DNA from: Parietichytrium sp. I65-24A
Taxonomy: Eukaryota; Sar; Bigyra; Thraustochytrida; Thraustochytriidae
Assembly: GCA_012862575.1 (NCBI GenBank)
Contig: BLSF01000010.1
Coordinates: 248,001-312,000, forward strand
Length of the DNA: 64,000 nucleotides
Direction of reading: 5' to 3'
Part shown: in pieces, positions 29,662-39,029 of the stretch
Position numbering within the stretch: position 1 is the stretch's first letter
How the letters are laid out: each line of letters starts with the position of its first letter
Made by a program: the position numbers and the translations under genes
Notes under the pieces: generated by a model
Databases searched by the model: none
What the model was told of the DNA's origin: nothing
What the model saw: only the letters and a program-made list of their open reading frames with translations

Positions 29662-30652
29662 ACCAAACTTAGATCTAGCGGGGCTTTCTTGCACTTTTAG
29701 AAATACCTTGTCCAGGTTTATAAACGACGTTTTTCTCTATATCTCTTGCGTTTCTAGTTTTGCCCTTCTGCTAGGGCATATCCAAAATTTCCATTTTCTT
29801 TCGGATTGCACATCTTCTTTACGCTGTTTTCCTCTTCCCAAGACTGTGATTCACAATTCCATTACCCCCGTCTGCTTAATTAACTACCTCCTAGCAAGCT
29901 GTCTACTGTCAGCATTGGCACTGTACTACGTTAGTAAATGCAAATGTCAACGGATCATCCTATTGTTTTCCTTGTCCGAGGCCTATCTCGCCAACGAAGA
30001 TTATTGCATTTGGGAATTGCGTGATGCAGCGCGAATTTGACTGCGAATCATTCATTGCGTGTAAAATTGACAACTAGAAAGAGCACCAGAGACGCGCATG
30101 CAAACCAAAGAGAGGGAGCGGCCCTGCAAGGCTGTATGTAGTTGATCATCAGCGAGTGCCATTCATTTTGGATGGGAGGTAGGCAGGTGGGTAGGTCGGT
30201 CGTGCATCTTGTATAAGAAACCAAAGAAAGATTGTCGACTCGATGGACGTGAAAGAATAGTCCTGCGGCTAAACTGCTTTAATACTTGCGATACGAACTC
30301 GTGCAAACTATGCCATTGACTGACTGACAGTGAGAAGGTATTCCATTTTGCGGGAAACTCCCGACTCTAGCGCCTCACAATGATCTGCCAAAGCCTCTTA
30401 GTTGGTAGGGAATTTGATAAGGGTATATTCGTTTCTGTCACAAGCTGGCAAGCTCGCTGAGCTGGGTTAACTGAGCTGAGCAGACTCTCATCAGCGCGTC
30501 TGAGACCAGCAAGTTTCCGCGAGGCGGCTGACTGAGCGTCGACGATATCCACGAAGCTGAACCGGGTTGGACTCGGCAGCATTCTGGTGGAGGTCCTTTG
30601 ACGCGCGCTGCCCACAGAACAGCACTTGCCGAGCGACTGCTGATGATGGAAG
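29662..30652. other. Intergenic spacer
   Basis: About 1 kb between Sec61 and the next rightward gene. It contains the A/T-rich Sec61 3' UTR and no repeat or gene that I can support. Confidence 0.55.
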
Positions 30653-31471
30653 ATGTACTCGCTGTACAAGCATGAGCAGCTTCATAAGGCTAGCTCGTCG
30701 CAGGCGCGAAAGAGCGAGCCGGAGTCGTGCAAGGTTAGGCGTGCCCGCATTCGCAATACGTATGGCATCGAGGAGCGAAGGATGGTTGAAAAGAGCAGAG
30801 CTCGATACGATGTTCACCAAGAAGAGTTGAAGGATACTTTGTCAGGGCTTGTAGAAGAAAAACTACCGTGCCATCACAAGTTTCGGGATGAGGATCAAGA
30901 AAGGCATCTTGGCAGAGCCTACGTCTCAACCAATTTGAACACTCTTCCGAGGGCTGTCTATGTTGGAGGAGGCTTGAAACTCCCAGAACAATCCTCTAAT
31001 GCAATGAAGCAGAGACGCAAAGTTTTTAACAAAAAAATGGAGCGCAAGTTCTCACCTCTGCCCAAGCCACAGTACAAGACCGAGGGGCCTCACACTTTTC
31101 GCGAGCGAGACAATAACAAAGAATTGTATGGAGATTTCAAGGTACCGACAAAGCAGGAGCCGAACTTGATTTGGCGCCCTGTCATAGTGTCAGAACCGAC
31201 CGTACCGGATTGGCCCTTCTTGAAGGCGTGCTCAAACAGAACATCTTACTTCCTTGGAGGAAAAGATTTCGAGGTTGACTCGCGCCAACAGCTGTCCAAG
31301 CCCAGCTTGGATGAACTTGCACTCTTTCGGGAACCTTTCGCCGCTCGGATCGAAGCATCCGAATTGGGACGACCGCGGATGCGGGACCTCGAACTGACGA
31401 ACCATTTCAGATCCATGTTTCCGCAGCGTCTTCTCACTGACACTGAACTGCGCCCCAAAACAGCACCGTGA
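30653..31471 (+). CDS. Unrecognised basic 272-residue protein
   Basis: A continuous frame from ATG to TGA. The N-terminal third is charged and helical (RKSEPESCKVRRARIRN, ERRMVEKSRARYDVHQEELK). The middle and C-terminal parts are rich in Pro, Phe and Arg with short motifs such as FSPLPKPQYKTEGPHTFRER, LIWRPVIVSEPTVPDWPFLK and LTNHFRSMFPQRLL. There is no signal peptide, membrane helix or known domain. Codon use and amino-acid composition look coding, and the gene converges on Rrp6 with 369 bp between stops. Its Pro/Arg-rich, repeat-free style resembles some axonemal microtubule-associated proteins, but that is only an impression. Confidence 0.65.
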   Translation: MYSLYKHEQLHKASSSQARKSEPESCKVRRARIRNTYGIEERRMVEKSRARYDVHQEELKDTLSGLVEEKLPCHHKFRDEDQERHLGRAYVSTNLNTLPRAVYVGGGLKLPEQSSNAMKQRRKVFNKKMERKFSPLPKPQYKTEGPHTFRERDNNKELYGDFKVPTKQEPNLIWRPVIVSEPTVPDWPFLKACSNRTSYFLGGKDFEVDSRQQLSKPSLDELALFREPFAARIEASELGRPRMRDLELTNHFRSMFPQRLLTDTELRPKTAP

Positions 31472-31840
31472 AGAATGTGTTTGAATCACATTACATCCAT
31501 GAGTTTGTTTAGGAGGTGAGGTAAATCTTCAGACCTTTGTCTCTCGTTGCTAAGCCTCAAGCCACAATTGCGCAGAGAAAAAGACTCGTAAAATCGCGCG
31601 GCTTGAGCACCTAGGTCTCAACATATATAAACACGAGCTATGATGATTCCCAAGTTGTAGAATTTAGGAACACGTAAAATTTAAATAAAAAATGTAGTAC
31701 GTAGATCCCCGATTGGACTTTCCCGCAACTTTTCGAGAAGGTCAGTTGAAGCCTTCAAAGGTGATCACGATAATGCTCGGATTGGTGGCAGCAAATTTAC
31801 TTTTCAGATAATGAGGAGACATAATAGCAAGTTTAAAATC
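31472..31840. other. Convergent 3' spacer
   Basis: 369 bp, A/T-rich, between the stop of the 272-residue protein and the stop of Rrp6; nothing identifiable. Confidence 0.55.
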
Positions 31841-34800
31841 TTAATTCTTGAAAGACATCGATTTGTAGTTCCCAGCAGAAGACCCACCTTTTCCGCGATA
31901 CAGATTCGGCTGCTGGGACTGTGTTCGCGTTCTATGCTCTGTGCGCTTCTCGGAATTCGAGCCGGCGGCAGGAGCGCCGCGCACGTTTGCTGCACTTGCA
32001 GCTGCCTGTGAATAGCTGAATCCAGCTGGCGAAGCTTTGACACCGGGAGCAAGAGGACCACCCCAAGCAGATTTCGCAGCAGATTGTGTAGCGCTACCCG
32101 TTTTCGACCCTTGCGAGGACGAGCTGTTGGCTGGCCGCCGCTTCGGGGATGCTGGGACTTTACGGTTCCCTCTTCCCTTCTGGGCACCGCCAGCAGCGCC
32201 TTTGCTGGAAGAACTCTGACTAGAAGTCGAGTGGGTCGTGCGGCCAGCAGCTGCAGAAGAGCTTCGGTCGCCAGCGGCTTGTTCCGAGGATGCACCAGCA
32301 AGGTGCGCAGGTTCGTCAGGGGCGCCTTCCACAAGCAGCGTTGCAACTGGCCGAGACTCTCCGTCAATCCATCCGATTCCCCGCATGAATTCGATTGCGT
32401 CGTCGTTTCCACTTGCCATAACGCTGTCGTTCATGTCATCATCATCCTTTGAGCGCTTTCTCTGAGAGGAAGACGCTTGCGAGGCTTCATCCCCGGAATT
32501 ATCGTTACGCGAAGAAGACTTGCCACCGACATAAGTGCCATCCTCCTTGAGCTTCTTCTTATCTTTGTTGCGCTTGCGATTCCGATTTGAGATGCGATAA
32601 ATCTCGGCCATTGACTTTGGAATGTCCTCACTTTCGAGAGCATCTGCGTTGGCTGGGGTGTCAATGTCTATAACGGCATCCTCCTGGACGGTTGGAATAC
32701 CCTCAGGCCCGACGTGGGTAATTGCGTCAGCAGATGCGACACCATGTCCCAGCACCCCACCGGTGCCACTAAGCCCCACAGACTCAACTTTGCTTCCGGA
32801 CCCACCGGACATAGCCGTGGCCATGGCAGCAAATGGAGTCTTACCTGTCAAAGCGCCAAATGCGCTGCCACTTTTGTCTAGCTGCTCCTGTCCAATCTGA
32901 GCCTTCATCGCAACGGCAGTCTTGTAATTCTCCGATTCAACATCCATGGGCGCTGCTACTCTATTTTTGTATGTTTTCGGCGAGCCAGAAGCAGAGGATG
33001 CCTCTTTGCCACCATCGGCACCTATTGAGTTCCCTTGAAGGGCGTTATTAGCTGTGCGAGCAACGACTGCAGCCTTCCAGTTGGGGTCAGCAATGTCTTG
33101 CCATCCGGCCGTGTCATAGAGTTGGTCTGTGGTAAGAACAGGGCTCGGGGTGGCTCTCGCGGTGGCCTCGTCCCTCAGGATGGAGCCTCTCCTATCTCCG
33201 CCCTTCAAACTGCCCTTCGTGGCGTCGGCAAAACTGACGTGCTGCTTTTTGGACTGCTGAGATTGTTGGGCCGGAGTGAGAGAATGGTTGATCGGCACAA
33301 AAGTTGACTTTGAAGAGTTGAGGCCCATTTGCACTGTACCTGGTGCTGCACTCGCCAGAGCCTCTATGCCTGGTGTTGGCGAAGCCGAGGATGAGGACAA
33401 GCCATGAGCGGAAGCGCTATTCGTCAGAACCCGGACTTCTGAATCCTCTTCCTCTTCGTCATCTTCCTCCATACACGACTCCTTGGCGGAGCGAACGAGC
33501 GCGAGAATTTCCGTGACACGAGTGCGAACGATTGGAGGAGGCGGATTGCAGCATCTTTCCAGGTCTGTTGCGAAGCTGGGCATCTCTTGCGCAATTCGAA
33601 TCAACATTCTGTCCGGAAGGACGTACTGCTTCGACTCATCCTCGCGGCGCGCGATGGCATCTCGCCAGGCATGTATTGCCGAGAGCACCTTTGTCTGGGG
33701 GGCAGAGAGTTGTAAGTTCTTCGAAGAAATGAGCCGTCTGTACGTTGTGGGCGTGAAGATGTCCTTCTCGTAGGTGGCCAGAGCAATGTCAGCACTCCGT
33801 CTCAAAACTGAGAAGATGGCATCTTTCCCCCCTTGTTTCATAAGTTCGTCTCGCATGCGATCGTATACAAACAACAAGTAGTGCGTATCCTCCCGAGCAT
33901 ACCTAAACATCTCTTCGGTTAGGGGTCGCAGACGCCAATCCGCTAGCTGATATGCCTTATTCACCTTGACTTTGCAATGTCTATTCAGAGCGTGGGCAAG
34001 GCCAGCAGACGGGTACTTGAGCGCTCGAGACGCTCGCCCTGTGTCGAAAAGGGAGGTCACATAAATACCAAAGTCGCGTTGAAGCCAGAGAATATCAAAG
34101 TCTGAACCATGCAGGACTTTGACGATAGAAGGGTTACTGAAGACGACGTTCAACAAGTGAATGTGCTCACGAAGAGCTAGAGTGTCCACGAGGAAATCAG
34201 CCTTGCGAGTCGAAATCTGCATAAGGCACACGAAACCTTGAAACGACCGGTGCGAATGATTCTCCAAGTCCACAGCGATCTCCTGTTCGCTCTGCAGCTC
34301 TGAACAAAGCGACTCCAACTCGCTCAGCGTATCCACCCAGGTGCAGGGCACCGCGTCCAGCTTTGGAACAGAGCCGCTATCAGGAACTTCAAACACAACT
34401 GCAGGAGGGTTGGTGAGTGCCGAGTGAATCTCATGCGCATACGGGTTGGGATACCGTGGAAGGCGGTTATCTCCCTTGGGATCTTCATCCGGCTCCACTA
34501 GAGCTAGCCCGCCAGGAGGCAACGGGACGATAGCATTTGGCTTTTCCGTAAGCTTTGGTTTGAAAGGGTTCCTCGAGTTATCAACGGGTGTGGCAAATTT
34601 ATTCTGTGGGCGTTCAATATTAGCGTGGGTGACGACGCCGTGCAACCCCGCCCGGACGTCTCTGACCAGCTCGCTCTTAGACATCATCACTTGCTTGTTC
34701 GCGCTGCCTGACTGCCCTTCAGAGGCAGCTGCTGCAGCTGCGAGTCGGAGAGCGCCGCCAAGCGCGTGCTGCTCCTGTTGCCGGGCATCGTCCAGGTTAC

Positions 34801-35101
34801 TATCTACATTCTCCAGCAGTAGCTCGATAATGTTAGCGATGGGTTCGAAGCTCTCCAGCTCTGAAGGGTCCGCATCTCTCAAGTACGCCAGATTGAAGAG
34901 CTCTTCGTTGCTGTCCACATTCGATGCCAGCTCGGAGATGAGCCGCACGATGCGCTCTCTGAACTCTGTGATCCTAGTCTGAAATTCTGGGATGCTCTCA
35001 AAGTAGCTCAGATCGTCTTCCTCCCCTGGAAACGAGTTGGACGCCAGAGTGCCGTGCACCAGCGCCTCGAAGAGCTTCTTCTCCACGTCCTCCTCCGCCA
35101 T
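31841..35101 (-). CDS. RRP6: Rrp6/EXOSC10, nuclear exosome 3'-5' exoribonuclease
   Basis: A 1086-residue protein. The PMC2NT domain (cofactor Rrp47/C1D binding) is at about 8-100. The DEDDy exonuclease spans about 240-430, with catalytic D278 and E280 (IAVDLENHSHRSF), D336 (LHGSDFDILWL), and Y401/D405 (RYAREDTHYLL). An HRDC domain follows at about 475-560 (LSAIHAWRDAIARREDES). The remaining 500 residues are a low-complexity tail with basic patches such as RNRKRNKDKKKL and Ser/Ala/Gly-rich stretches, likely exosome-binding and nuclear-localising. Rrp6 trims rRNA and snoRNA precursors and degrades nuclear RNA. The start at 35101 matches the PMC2NT N-terminus; an ATG at 35242 is in frame but adds 47 residues encoded by a CT microsatellite, so I take it as leader. 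Confidence 0.95.
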   Translation of the reverse strand: MAEEDVEKKLFEALVHGTLASNSFPGEEDDLSYFESIPEFQTRITEFRERIVRLISELASNVDSNEELFNLAYLRDADPSELESFEPIANIIELLLENVDSNLDDARQQEQHALGGALRLAAAAAASEGQSGSANKQVMMSKSELVRDVRAGLHGVVTHANIERPQNKFATPVDNSRNPFKPKLTEKPNAIVPLPPGGLALVEPDEDPKGDNRLPRYPNPYAHEIHSALTNPPAVVFEVPDSGSVPKLDAVPCTWVDTLSELESLCSELQSEQEIAVDLENHSHRSFQGFVCLMQISTRKADFLVDTLALREHIHLLNVVFSNPSIVKVLHGSDFDILWLQRDFGIYVTSLFDTGRASRALKYPSAGLAHALNRHCKVKVNKAYQLADWRLRPLTEEMFRYAREDTHYLLFVYDRMRDELMKQGGKDAIFSVLRRSADIALATYEKDIFTPTTYRRLISSKNLQLSAPQTKVLSAIHAWRDAIARREDESKQYVLPDRMLIRIAQEMPSFATDLERCCNPPPPIVRTRVTEILALVRSAKESCMEEDDEEEEDSEVRVLTNSASAHGLSSSSASPTPGIEALASAAPGTVQMGLNSSKSTFVPINHSLTPAQQSQQSKKQHVSFADATKGSLKGGDRRGSILRDEATARATPSPVLTTDQLYDTAGWQDIADPNWKAAVVARTANNALQGNSIGADGGKEASSASGSPKTYKNRVAAPMDVESENYKTAVAMKAQIGQEQLDKSGSAFGALTGKTPFAAMATAMSGGSGSKVESVGLSGTGGVLGHGVASADAITHVGPEGIPTVQEDAVIDIDTPANADALESEDIPKSMAEIYRISNRNRKRNKDKKKLKEDGTYVGGKSSSRNDNSGDEASQASSSQRKRSKDDDDMNDSVMASGNDDAIEFMRGIGWIDGESRPVATLLVEGAPDEPAHLAGASSEQAAGDRSSSAAAGRTTHSTSSQSSSSKGAAGGAQKGRGNRKVPASPKRRPANSSSSQGSKTGSATQSAAKSAWGGPLAPGVKASPAGFSYSQAAASAANVRGAPAAGSNSEKRTEHRTRTQSQQPNLYRGKGGSSAGNYKSMSFKN

Positions 35102-35170
35102 CTCTCCTCGCTCTCTATGAGGACAAACAATTCCTTTTCTCCTTTCTCCTTTCTCGCTCGCCCCGGCACA

Positions 35171-35220
35171 CCTCTCTCTCTCTCTCTCTGTCTGTCTCTC
35201 TGACTCTCTCTGTCTCTCTG
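35171..35220. repeat. CT-rich microsatellite in the Rrp6 leader
   Basis: Interrupted CT/TCTG dinucleotide array; purine (GAGA) on the Rrp6 sense strand. Confidence 0.85.
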
Positions 35221-35658
35221 CACAGGCGGCGCCTCTTGTCATTCCGAATTCTCACTCCGAATTTGATTTGCCCACTTTGCGAGGACTTTCTCCTACTTTC
35301 TCTGCGCCAATCGCGAGATGGGAGTTCCAAAGTGACGCGACAGGACCCTCCGTTACGACGGACTACTTGGTTTAGCGTGACCGTGGACTAATTGTTACAC
35401 TATTTGTTATACTTTGACCTACATTTTCACATGGTAACACAACAGCAAGTTGGCTGTGATGTGGTGGAGGAAGCAGGGGAAAAAAATTGGTTGGAGGAAA
35501 CGTCCACTAAGAGTACGTTAAGTGTAGTATTTTCGAAAGTATAGGACATATCTGTAGGGAAAGGGTAAGAAAGAAGCGCTGTTGGTTGCTGCGTGAAATT
35601 GATAGTAATTTGTGGGTAGGCGACAGGTAGAAAGAAATTCACCGTCAGTTCAAGACTA

Positions 35659-35679
35659 GAGTACTGAAACTCAGTACTC
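35659..35679. promoter_or_regulatory. Perfect inverted repeat GAGTACTG-(5)-CAGTACTC
   Basis: Two 8-bp arms that are exact reverse complements around AAACT. Located between the divergent Rrp6 and EF-hand genes. Similar AGTACT/GAGTAC words occur in other spacers of the window. Confidence 0.4.
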
Positions 35680-35910
35680 ATTCAATATTCAACAGTGTTT
35701 GTTAAAACGCTGGAAACCGTCCTCGAGGACAGTACTGAGTAACTGGTACTGTACTCCTGTGTCAGGTGTCAACAAATTTGCTGAATTTTGGTCAAAGGAA
35801 AGCGCAACTCGAGCGTGTCATTATTGCTGGACCAGTCGCGTGAGACTAGCGAAAAGAGTTTCCCTCTGGTCAAGCTTTACGTGTAAAAACCTTCCCTGGC
35901 CAAATAGGAG

Positions 35911-36478
35911 ATGGAGCAGCTTGCTGATGAGCTCGTCCCGAGGCAAGCGCAAGAGCTATTACGGAGGCTGTTCGATGAGCTCGATGAAGATGGAGATGGC
36001 TATCTGGTAAGTTGTGTGGTCACTGGAAACGGTTGGGCTGAGTGAACAAAACTCCGCTGACCTTGCGTCGACTTGTTATGATTAGAACCATCGAGAGATG
36101 AAACTCTTGGGTTACGTGACAACCGGCCGAATTCCAACTCATGACGACACACTATACGAGATCAACCGTGCGAAGCGGTTTTGCCTGGATCAGATTCGGG
36201 TGGAAGGAGTGGTGGAGCTAAACAGGCACTCCCAAGGGACGTTGGACTCAAACGAACTGGAGAAGCTGTCATGGCACGAGTTCCTGATCTTCAGCAAAGA
36301 TCTTGCGAATGTTGACCTCTCACAGCTGGATTTGGTTCTCGGGTCCATGCTTGACAAGTTGGAAAGGCTCAACTTAACAATTCCTCCCGAGAGTCAACAG
36401 AGACTTCAGCAGCTCCACGCGAAGCGATCGGTCTACCTGCCGGAAAACAGGCACACAGGACGAGAATCAAGCCACTAG
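35911..36478 (+). CDS. Two-exon EF-hand protein (loop split by an intron)
   Basis: Exon 1 is 35911-36006 and exon 2 is 36086-36478; together they encode 162 residues. A TAG codon sits in frame two codons before the ATG, so the start is secure. Exon 1 ends ...LFDELDEDGDGYL and exon 2 begins NHREMKLLG; joined they give a canonical EF-hand loop DEDGDGYLNHRE (acidic or polar residues at positions 1, 3, 5, 9 and Glu at 12). This is strong evidence for the phase-0 intron. The rest is helical (ELEKLSWHEFLIFSKDL, LDLVLGSMLDKLERL) with no second canonical loop. It is probably a small calcium sensor; the specific family is not recognised. Confidence 0.8.
36007..36085 (+). other. Intron (79 nt) in EF-hand gene
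   Basis: The donor is GTAAGT, a CTGAC branch-like motif lies 25-30 nt before the end, and the acceptor is TTAG. Phase 0. Confidence 0.85.
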
Positions 36479-36984
36479 CGTCTCGAGCAAACAGAGCAAA
36501 CAGTTCCTCAGCGCTCCCGCTGTTCGCGCAGCACTATCGATGATAGCCCACATTCAAACGCGCCCACTTACTCATGGATCTGTGGATCTGCGATCTGATG
36601 AATGCTCTTGAAATCAACGCACGCCGTTTCAGAACACGTCGTGAACCTTGACGCGGCCTCAATTTTGGCAATGTTTGTGTAACCTATGTACTACGTAAGA
36701 TGTGTTGTGTTCATGAAATGTGAATCATGATCCAGTGATCAGCGGTAAGCCCTGCCGTAGTGGGTTGTATAACACCCCAGAGTATCCTCTAAGAGTTACG
36801 GTGTGAAGCGGTAGACCAGAAACCAAATGAAGAAGGTAGGACAATTCCTCACTTGCTTGCATGCATGAGTCTTCACGGCCAATGCACGCGCAACAAGTCG
36901 TGAACATTGGCGCGCTGAGTATTTATTGAGGAAAGAAAGCGAAAGGCTTTGGGCAACGGTGATCGGGAACTGGAATTCGGAGGA
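36479..36984. other. Intergenic spacer between two rightward genes
   Basis: 506 bp holding the EF-hand gene's 3' end and the flavoprotein gene's leader. Nothing else identifiable. Confidence 0.55.
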
Positions 36985-38868
36985 ATGCACAGGGTAGTGC
37001 AGCTGAGAAAGCACTTTGCTGAGAAGCAGACTAGTGACGGGGATCGAAAATCTAGACCAAGGCTGTTTCGCGATGAAACAGCGGGGATTCGGATGGGCGG
37101 CGCCGTGGACGCGACGGAAATTAAGCGCAGAGTAGCATCTTGGCACAAGTACCTGGAGGATTTCGTTCCGAAGAAGATACAAAGCTTCGAAGAGCAGCAC
37201 CCAAAGATCCAGTCGATTAATGTTGGGGAGGACTTTGATGTGGTTGTGGTCGGCCTTGGAGCAGCTGGGGCAGCAGCGGCTCTTGAAGCAGCGGATAATG
37301 GATGCAGGGTTCTTGTTGTCGAACGGTTTGATGGAGGAGGTTCCACGCGACGTAGTGGCGGGGTCTACTATGCCGGAGGTGGGACCCGAGCTCAAAGCGA
37401 GCTTGGAATTGCGGACACCCCAGGGGAGATGTTCAAATACATCCGAATGGAGAACGGTGGGGCAGTAGATGACGACGTGATTCGGGAATTCTGTGAGCAG
37501 AGCCCGGCAAATTTCGCGTGGTTAGAGGATAGAATTGGAATGAGTTTCCGGAATACCCTTGGTGCTCGAATCTCGTATTCCACGAAAACCAGCTACCCAC
37601 CGAGCAGCGTAACGCTATATCAGTCCGGGAACGAAGGGTCGCATCCATACGCGGCTGAATCGGTGCCCAGCATGCGCGGTCATCGCGTATTCGGGGAGCA
37701 TCTGACCGGAAACCACTTTTTCACAGCACTTCATGATAAAATCGACCTGCACCCGAACATCACAGTTTTGTACCATTGCATAGTGACAGAACTGTGTAAG
37801 GATCCCAGTCAGAAGGAGCAAGTGTCCGGCGTTGGCATCTGCGCGCTTCCCGGCGACTTAGACGGGCTCCACTCTCTACATGTGATGCTTCACGAAATTG
37901 GGTCAAGCTCGCCAATGTTGAACCCAGATAGAAAAATTGACACCAAATGTTTTCATCTCGAGAGACAGCTCTTTTCCAAGTTTGGAGTGCACTTGAGAAT
38001 TAATGCGCAAAGCGGCGTCATACTTGCAACCGGAGGGTTCTACTTCAACCGCGAAATGGTACGCAACTTCGCCCCGAAATACTCTGGTTTCATGCCACTC
38101 GGAAATTTGGGGGACGATGGTTCTGGAATCAACCTCGCTCAACAATTTGGCGCCAAATTGGATCGCATGGACCGGTGCAGCGCTTGGAAATTTATTAACC
38201 CGCCACTTTCATTCGTAAGCGGTATCCTTGTCAACGAGCACGGGGCGCGTGTGGGAAGTGAAGATGTGTATGGCGCTACTCTCGCAGACTACCTTATTCA
38301 GAATCATGGTGGTAAGGGGTGGTTGATCATAGACCACAGGATCTGGGAGAAAGCAAAGAAAGATTGTCTCGACCCTGAGTCTGGCTTGCAAGACGACCAG
38401 CGAATGCAGGGACTCGCAAACCTTCACAAAAACAGGAGAACGGCCAAAACTGTTGAGAGATTGGCCAAAGAGATTGGAATGGAACCTAGCGCACTTGAAG
38501 AAACCTTACGAATTTACAATGAAGGCGCAAATGCTGGCTGTGATGGAGCGTTTGGAAAAAATCCGAAATATCTGTGCCCGCTTGTCCGTCCCCCGTTTTA
38601 TGCTATAGACTTGAGGATGACCGGGTCAAAGTATTGGCCCACGCCGTGCATGACCCTTGGAGGAGTTGCCGTGAATGGACAGTCAGGCCAAGCCATCTCT
38701 GAAGAAAGCGGCCGTCCAATTCGCGGCTTGTATGCAGCCGGAAGATGTGCAGTAGGGATCGCCTCCACATATTATGTCAGTGGATTGAGTTTGGCGGACT
38801 GCATTTTTTCCGGGCGAAGGGCTGGCCGCCATGCAGCTGAACGTAAACGCAGTCTGCAGAATGCTTAG
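36985..38868 (+). CDS. FAD-dependent oxidoreductase (KstD / fumarate-reductase flavoprotein superfamily)
   Basis: A 627-residue FAD_binding_2 family enzyme. The dinucleotide-binding motif DFDVVVVGLGAAGAAAALEA lies at about residues 84-103, followed by the ERFDGGGSTRRSGGVYYAGG segment that wraps the FAD pyrophosphate. SGVILATGGFYFNREMVRNF marks the second FAD contact, and the C-terminal GGVAVNGQSGQAI, IRGLYAAGRCAVG and YYVSGLSLADCIFSGRRAG match KstD and fumarate reductase relatives. Such enzymes dehydrogenate steroids or reduce alpha,beta-unsaturated acids; the substrate here is unknown. There is no membrane helix or clear targeting peptide, though the N-terminal ~60 residues are basic. The first ATG was used; another in frame at 37093 is possible. 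Confidence 0.9.
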   Translation: MHRVVQLRKHFAEKQTSDGDRKSRPRLFRDETAGIRMGGAVDATEIKRRVASWHKYLEDFVPKKIQSFEEQHPKIQSINVGEDFDVVVVGLGAAGAAAALEAADNGCRVLVVERFDGGGSTRRSGGVYYAGGGTRAQSELGIADTPGEMFKYIRMENGGAVDDDVIREFCEQSPANFAWLEDRIGMSFRNTLGARISYSTKTSYPPSSVTLYQSGNEGSHPYAAESVPSMRGHRVFGEHLTGNHFFTALHDKIDLHPNITVLYHCIVTELCKDPSQKEQVSGVGICALPGDLDGLHSLHVMLHEIGSSSPMLNPDRKIDTKCFHLERQLFSKFGVHLRINAQSGVILATGGFYFNREMVRNFAPKYSGFMPLGNLGDDGSGINLAQQFGAKLDRMDRCSAWKFINPPLSFVSGILVNEHGARVGSEDVYGATLADYLIQNHGGKGWLIIDHRIWEKAKKDCLDPESGLQDDQRMQGLANLHKNRRTAKTVERLAKEIGMEPSALEETLRIYNEGANAGCDGAFGKNPKYLCPLVRPPFYAIDLRMTGSKYWPTPCMTLGGVAVNGQSGQAISEESGRPIRGLYAAGRCAVGIASTYYVSGLSLADCIFSGRRAGRHAAERKRSLQNA

Positions 38869-39029
38869 TTTCTTGGAGTTGTCTTTCAAATGAATTTTTA
38901 TGTTTCACCTTTAACCGTCTTTTATTTTCACTTGCAATAGTCGTCGTTGTCGTGCAACAGACCTGCTTATATACAAAATCTGATCACTATTCTACGGTCC
39001 TTCCAACATGTACTGCGTTGGCAAGTAAA

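Larger units (their letters stand above)
35102..35910. other. Divergent spacer with CT tract and inverted GAGTACTG repeats
   Basis: About 0.8 kb. A CT-rich tract (35171-35220) lies 70 bp upstream of Rrp6 and is GA-rich on its sense strand. A perfect inverted repeat, GAGTACTG, 5-nt loop, CAGTACTC, is at 35659-35679, and further AGTACT motifs follow at 35725-35755. Confidence 0.6.

Noticed and set aside
35102-35242. Upstream ATG extending Rrp6 by 47 residues
   Set aside because: The extension is encoded by a CT microsatellite (Arg/Glu/Gln/Ser repeats), and the PMC2NT domain begins at the downstream ATG.
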